The notes under the pieces: model-generated | Seen by the model: the letters and a program-made list of their open reading frames with translations, nothing else | Databases searched by the model: none | What the model was told of the DNA's origin: nothing | NCBI RefSeq assembly: GCF_036324505.1 | Contig: NC_086355.1 | Coordinates: 22,806,518-22,870,517, forward strand | From: Eleginops maclovinus | Taxonomy: Eukaryota; Chordata; Actinopteri; Perciformes; Eleginopidae | DNA: 64,000 nucleotides | Direction of reading: 5' to 3' | Made by a program: the position numbers and the translations under genes | Shown here: positions 57,297 to 64,000 of the stretch, one piece after another | Layout: each line of letters starts with the position of its first letter | Position numbering within the stretch: the first letter of the stretch is position 1

Positions 57297-57330
57297 GCTC
57301 TGTGAATATCTACTCACATCTTTTTATAGT

Positions 57331-57340
<10 letters not shown>

Positions 57341-57374
<34 letters not shown>
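57341..57374 (+). repeat. (AT)n microsatellite
   Basis: AT dinucleotide run inside the L2-like 3' UTR. Confidence 0.95.
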
Positions 57375-57378
<4 letters not shown>

Positions 57379-57730
57379 CATATCTGCCATACATATCTGT
57401 TTATAGTACACACATCTATATATTATACATATCTGCCATATACATCTGTTATACCTAATATATGCATCTGTCCATACCTCCTCATTCAACAGTGTAAAGT
57501 ATTTAAATACTTTCAATGTATTCCACATATGTATATATTTCACATCCTTAAATCTTTATTGTTGTTATTGTAAATATTCTTCTCTCTTTTTGCACTATTT
57601 TATTTATCTTATTTGCACCATGTATGTTGAGTTGTTGGAGGAGCATGGGATATAAGATTTTCATTGCCAACATATACGTTGTATATGCTGTGCATATGAC
57701 CAATGAAACCTTGAAACCTTGAAACCTACC

Positions 57731-58315
57731 TACCAAACAGGGTTTCAGTTTCAGTATAATATGCTGGGCCATACCTAACCCCACCGTCATGAAGTTTTGG
57801 GTGGTGAAATGCCGCAGAGGTTTGTAAATATAGCCAACACCTTCGGCTAATGGGAGAGCAACTGCTCACACACTCGCTGTGATGTTGTACAGGCAGACAG
57901 CCCCACCCCTCTCCTTTGTGCGGATGAATGGAAGGTATTAGCTGCTGTGGCTCACAGTGTTTTGTGTAAAAAAAGGAACAAAACAAGAAGCTTTTAAATC
58001 ACTTAATCCTCTCACCATGCCTCTTCATCTGGCTCTACCTATTCCCTGTGTGCAATTAAATGTTCTCCATCCTCCTCCCACAACCGCAAATCATCCTCCC
58101 TCTTCCTCTGGTGTCACACGACATGTGTCTGACATAGTGAAACTGCACAAGGAGGAACACTCCCAGATTTTTGAAGTTATTTGGTAGTGATGGAAGTCAA
58201 CAAAGTGACTCCTGTGAGATCTACTGCAGGAAGTGGCACAACATATACCATGGTACTAACTCATATCGGTATCTCTACTGTCTCGCTCAGTTATATCAAT
58301 GCAGCTATTGTTAAC
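57731..58315. other. Intergenic stretch, nothing recognised
   Basis: No coding exon or named repeat seen between the L2-like tail and the CA tract. Confidence 0.5.
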
Positions 58316-58449
<134 letters not shown>

Positions 58450-58884
58450 TATTTGACTCTTTCAAATTCTAAACTCTTATATTTTTCATAATTCATGGAG
58501 TACATTTTCATTCAAATTAATTTGTAACTCAGTTTTTTGTGTGTGTGTGAAAAGTGACTCTACTGTTAAGCTGCTAATGCCAAAATGATTTAATTCACCT
58601 CTTTTAAGAGCCTTGACAACAGGACAATGTCCATGAAGATGTACAACATTTATTACATTGTTACAAAAAGTATTCACCCAAACTAAGCAACAAAGATACA
58701 TTAGTTTTATCTATAAATGCATGTCCATTTTGAAATGCCACACTGAGATTTCGGTCTATTTCAATGGAGGTTAAAGACAAGATTGGGAAAAGAACATGGT
58801 AGAAATTAATATTTTATGAGACTTCAGACATTGGTTTGATCCACATGTTTTGTTGACCCAAGCATCCATGTTTCCTTCCTTCTT

Positions 58885-59000
58885 TTTGGAGCTGGAGTGT
58901 CGTCGGTTCAAGTCATGCCTTGACCAAAAATACAAAGTGTGGAGAGTTGTCATTTCACCTGTTCCCTTGTGCCGGAATTTGCCCTTTGGTATTCATAACG
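58885..59000 (+). repeat. tRNA-derived SINE fragment
   Basis: Has the layout of fish SINEs: 'gtcggttcaagtcatgcctt' (B-box-like), then 'gaccaaaaatacaaagtgtg' and 'gtcatttcacctgttccctt'. The A-box portion is decayed and the tail is not clear. Confidence 0.45.
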
Positions 59001-60034
<1,034 letters not shown>

Positions 60035-60582
60035 CAACATTACTTTCTGTTGGTGATTTTTTGGGTTGTTATTTTTGTTGCAGGATTCATCTTTTTCTTA
60101 TGTTACACTGAGAAAATCCTGTTTCTGAAGTCATGGAGCAGAAAATAAGACATCATGCATGTAAAGGTTCTCCATAATTAAGTCTTCGTTTATTTTTAAA
60201 ACAGTCTTTGGATATATATTTTGAGTTTTAAACAAATATAAATAAAACAGCTGGACATTAGCTTTTGTAAATGGACGATGGTATCGAGCAAGAATAAATT
60301 TCAATGTGAATCTTGATAGTAATGAAAGAATATGTCAAATATATTAAGGATCTGTCATCCTGTGTTGCTTAAGAAAAACTAACATATATTACAAAAGGAA
60401 AGCTGACAGTTTTTGAAAATATCTGGGGGCATTTCATGCAGTTTTTGAAAAAGATTGTTGGTAATGATCAATAAAACCAAAGTCTGGGGCGGGGAGGTGG
60501 GCAAAGGGAATGAGATTATAAAGTGTAGTAGCCCACGTCTAATCTTTCAGATTTCTGTTCCATATCATCTGTATACTGACCT

Positions 60583-61374
60583 GTGTTTATTTGCATGCCT
60601 ATTCATTTGATTTTACACTGTATCTGCCACCTAGACTTACCGAGTATGTGTAATGTATTTTTGTATTTTTCAAAACAATCTACTGTGTCTCCTAACCCTG
60701 CTGTCCTAGTTAAACAAGAGAAGATCAGAGTGGTGCCTGACTTTAAATATTTGGGAATCATCCTAGACTCACAACTCTCATTTCAAAAGCATGCAAAAAA
60801 GGTGACCAATACTGCCAAATTGAACCTTGCAAATGTTAGGCACATAACACCATACCTGCCAATGAAGGCTGCAAAGCTCTTCTTGCATGCAATGCTCTTC
60901 TCTCACTTTTCTCACTGCTTAACTAGCTTGTCGCAAGCCAATAAAACAACTTTGCAACCAATTGAATCTCTCTATAAGCAAGCATTAAAAACACTTGACC
61001 GTAAGGCAAACAGTTTCCACCATTGTCTTAAAGTGAAAAAGCACAATGTGTTTAACTTTGAAAACTTTACACATCTCTCTGATGCCTGTCTCATCTTTAA
61101 GGTACTTCATGGGCTTGCTCCACCCCCACTGCACCAATTCATAAAACAGAAGGATAGTGTCAATAGAGTAACCAGATCAACCGCCAGAGGGGCCTGCGTA
61201 GTGCAGTACAGACAAAGCAAGTTTGGACACACAGCCTTCTCAATTAGAGCCACCAATTATTGGAGTGGTCTGCCCAATGAATTAAGGGAGTGTAACAGCC
61301 TTACACCTTTCAAAAGCAAACTCACATTTTGGATTAGGGAACATCATATCTGTAACCACATACCAAATGCTTAA
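60583..61374 (+). pseudogene. LINE ORF2 C-terminal fragment (263-codon ORF)
   Basis: The Met at 60583 lies in unrelated flanking sequence, and element-like residues begin about 25-30 codons later. The reading frame has no stop or frameshift across about 240 element codons, so the insertion is young or the fragment has escaped decay by chance. No host domain is fused to it. Confidence 0.7.
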
Positions 61375-61700
61375 AGCCATGTAATGTTATTCTTCTCTTT
61401 CCCTCCTTTCTTTATTCATACTGTAACCTACTGTATGCTGTCATTTTTATGTGGAGGGTGTAGTGAGTGGCATGCATTGTCCGTGTCTGTTTGAGGTTGT
61501 GTTTATGTCTTTTTAATTATTGTTTTATTTGTTATCAGTTTATGTATTTTTATATCTTAGGGTGCCTTTTAAGATCTGGCTAGGGACAACAGATGGAAAT
61601 TAGCATAGCAGCTAACTCTGGCTTATTTACAGCAATTTGTCTGTTAATCAATGAGCACTGTCCCTACCAACTAAATAAATGAAATAAATAAATACTAATT
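60640..61700 (+). mobile_element. Non-LTR retrotransposon 3' fragment with an intact C-terminal reading frame
   Basis: The frame from about 60650 to the stop at 61372-61374 encodes the region after the reverse-transcriptase palm: 'VVPDFKYLGIILDSQLSFQK', 'PIESLYKQALKTLDRKANSF', 'SDACLIFKVLHGLAPPPLHQ' and 'FSIRATNYWSGLPNELRECN'. These are shared by the C termini of many fish LINE ORF2 proteins. The 3' UTR ends in an (AAATA)n-like tail at 61670-61694. The catalytic part is missing through 5' truncation. The clade cannot be fixed by eye. Confidence 0.7.
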
Positions 61701-61704
61701 GTTA

Positions 61705-64000
61705 TATTTTAAAACTTCAATAAAAATATTGTAAAAAAACTAAACAAAACAAAAACATGTCAGGCAGTGCAATTGTCTGGCTCAATGATGTTTTTCAGAA
61801 TGAAGATCTATGACAGAGTAAGAACACATATCAGGTATTAGATACAGACACAGTATTCTTTAATGGTGTGCTGTTATTATACCATTGTTTCTATAAAACT
61901 GTTTTTTTAAACAGTTATGTCATGACCATGGGGCCACAAGATCAGTGACTGATGAAGGACTATAGTTGAAATTGCACTTTCATTTCAATTTCATTAATAT
62001 AATTACAATCAAATCATATCCAACCAGCTGTTATGGAACCTGGGTCAACATTTGGGCTCCTGGGAGATCGGGGCAAGTTGATTTGAAAATGTTCTTCCAT
62101 GAATTGAAAACCAGTGGGTGGCTGGATAGAATACTAAACTGCAGTGTTTCTAAATTCATGATTTCAGGGTAAAAAAAGGCATTATTTAAAGGTTATGGCT
62201 GTCTATGTAACCATTGTACCATCCATTGCAGTGTATGTGTCTTTATTAAAGACTTTCTGTAAGCTGCAGGTTGGCCAATGGTGCTTTTAAATTAAATGTG
62301 ACCACTGCATTGCACTTTTGGAAGGGAAAAATTGTATCGGAGTGTCTGAAATACCTCCGCATTTCATCAACATTCAGAAACTAATCTCAATCACCTTTTG
62401 GAGGAGCGTAGAGGAGGATCTCACAGCTCTGAGAAAAAAGGAACGCCATTGGAGTCTTGGCCCGACAACTTAGCCTTCACTCTGCTGCTCCCCCCGGTCC
62501 TTTCTATCCCCCTCATTTCCAAAATTGGACCTTCTTACTTGAGTCAGCACAGCACATTCTTTCATCCCTCTCAAAACTCATCTCTTTAAAAGGACCTCAT
62601 GCGACCCTGTTCCCACATAATAATATCCTTTCACCCTACATCTTACTCTTCTGCTACTTGTAATGCAATAGTTGCAAAGGAAAAAATCCCTCCAGCTCCT
62701 ATACCTCTATTCTTCTCACCACCTCATTTTTCAGATTCTTTTTCACCACCTGAGATCATCAGTTGAGGGTAACGGGTAGCTGGAAACTTGCTGATATTGC
62801 TCAGAAATCAGTTCTGGTCTAGTTTTTTTGCCAATGCTAGTTTGGTTGGCCGTTGGTCCAACAAATTGCAAACAATTTTAGTTTCCACTGCCCAGTGCCA
62901 GCTTGGAGTATAATCATGATGTCACCATTTACATTGTTAATTTTGTTGGCAACTACACTCACCACAACAACAATGGCGGACTGTGTCAGAGCTGTGGTCA
63001 TGTTGCTCCTATTCTTACAAAGACAATATTAATTGAACAATGACTTCTACAACCCTATACTCTTTTCCTGAGTGCAGTCGTTTATAATTCAGCCGCATTA
63101 GCCAACCGCTGGAGGGACACGACGCTTGCCCACCAGCGTTTAGCCTACTGTTGCCTTTGTAAAGTCGTTATTCACTTACTCACACAAATAACATCCCCTG
63201 AAGCATACATACTGCCATAAGTAAATATTTTACCTGTTTTAATTGACAATACGACATCATAGCGCTGTAAATAAAGTTTATTTCGTATTACATGGCTGAG
63301 CTTAGCATAGCCACCGAAGCCACTACATTCTGGCATAAGACGTTTTCTATTGGTATATTTTACCGGCATATTTTTTACTTCAATCTAATTTGTGGCTTAC
63401 TTCAGAGGCTCCAGCCTCTTAGGTATGCGGTTTTCGGTCTCAGCCCGAAAGATTGTTGGGTCCAAATGGGAACCATGATTCAGGGTTGAGAGTTGGCACC
63501 TACAGTATAGAGAGGAAACATGAAAACTGGTTCGCAATCTGAACAGGCCCTGGAATCGTATTGGTGGAAAAGAGGTAAAAATTCTCAATGTGGATCCAGA
63601 TCAGTGATGTCATTGGAAATCTCATTGTCCAAAATATGTTGATAGATATCATTATCCTCATCAAAGATCAGTAGCGCAATCAGTGTCATGCTGTCACATC
63701 TGTGTTTCAAAACTATTACAATTACCTCCAATCAATTTTGGCGGGTAAATCGGGGTCCAGTCTCACCTTGTGCCTGCTTTCCGACAGCCTACCTATTCTT
63801 GGTTGCAGCAGTGATTTTTCTGTCCCTGATGCCGAGATCATCGACCTCTTTTGTCAGGCTTATCAGCTCAGGGTGCTTTTTGTTATTTCCTAATGTTCAG
63901 TGGCGCATGACTACAGCACAAAGGTTCAGATCATCTATCAGAGGGTTTTGGGGATATAGAAAGAGAGAGAAATTAACAAAGCAACTCAATTCCATTTGCA
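61705..64000. other. Terminal intergenic interval, no gene recognised
   Basis: 2.3 kb without a supported exon. The words at 62830-62900 and 63490-63580 ('gaggaaacatgaaaactggt', 'ggaatcgtattggtggaaaa') resemble parts of fish hAT-type non-autonomous elements, but no matching terminal repeats could be shown. Confidence 0.45.

Larger units (their letters stand above)
56095..57730 (+). mobile_element. L2/Maui-like non-LTR retrotransposon, 5'-truncated
   Basis: The reverse transcriptase begins mid-domain ('[12 protein letters not shown]', '[20 protein letters not shown]'). It continues through '[20 protein letters not shown]' and motif A '[11 protein letters not shown]', and after a frameshift at about 56515 through '[20 protein letters not shown]' and the catalytic FADD (about 56622-56633) to 'PSGRRYRSIRTKTTRLRDSF' and a stop at 57294-57296. 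The 3' UTR contains an (AT)n run (57341-57374) and ends in a (CCTTGAAA)n-type tail at about 57705-57730. The copy is dead through truncation and frameshift. Confidence 0.87.

Noticed and set aside
62740..63620. A complete hAT-type non-autonomous element
   Set aside because: Some internal words resemble fish hAT elements, but no terminal inverted repeats or target-site duplication could be identified by eye.

Overview
The window is vertebrate genomic DNA and almost certainly comes from a ray-finned (teleost) fish, probably a percomorph. Three things point to this. Two intron-containing genes match conserved vertebrate families. The non-LTR retrotransposons are of the kinds abundant in fish (Rex1-like, Rex3/RTE-like, L2/Maui-like). 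There are many long (CA)n microsatellites and short AT-rich fish-type repeats. Nothing bacterial or viral was seen.

Layout. Positions 1-13.67 kb are intergenic and repeat-dominated: retrotransposon 3' tails, three-part nested repeats, a decayed hAT transposase (about 4.87-6.36 kb, minus), and a Rex3-like element (6.36-12.98 kb, minus) split by an inserted, nearly full-length Rex1-like element (8.78-12.40 kb, plus). Positions 13.67-21.5 kb hold arglu1 on the plus strand: four coding exons and 266 codons, a CpG-rich promoter with ZNF143-type and YY1-type motifs, and a candidate stop-containing cassette exon in intron 2. Positions 21.5-24.5 kb are intergenic. Positions 24.6-51.56 kb hold an ephrin-B2 gene (efnb2, probably efnb2a) on the plus strand: five coding exons encoding 335 residues, introns of 10.2, 8.1, 1.25 and 2.1 kb, and a long 3' UTR of about 3.5 kb. 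Positions 51.6-64 kb are gene-free, with a 5'-truncated L2-like element (56.1-57.7 kb), a SINE-like piece (58.9 kb), a 273-bp CA tract (59.76 kb) and the 3' end of another LINE (60.6-61.7 kb).

The two host genes are not functionally coupled in any obvious way. arglu1 encodes a nuclear RS/Glu-rich splicing and transcription cofactor. efnb2 encodes a transmembrane ligand of Eph receptors with reverse-signalling tyrosines and a PDZ-binding C terminus. Their same-strand neighbourhood matches the ARGLU1-EFNB2 neighbourhood known on human chromosome 13q33 (from memory).

The observations most worth checking are: the putative poison exon in arglu1 intron 2 and the diverged intronic duplication that places similar sequence upstream of that exon and of exon 4; a near-identical 65-bp inverted repeat extended by CA/GT tracts in efnb2 intron 1; the insertion history of the hAT/Rex3/Rex1 nest; and two copies of a palindromic MITE in efnb2 introns 1 and 2. 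I found no evidence for an undescribed multigene system. All calls were made by eye, and no alignment or database search was run.
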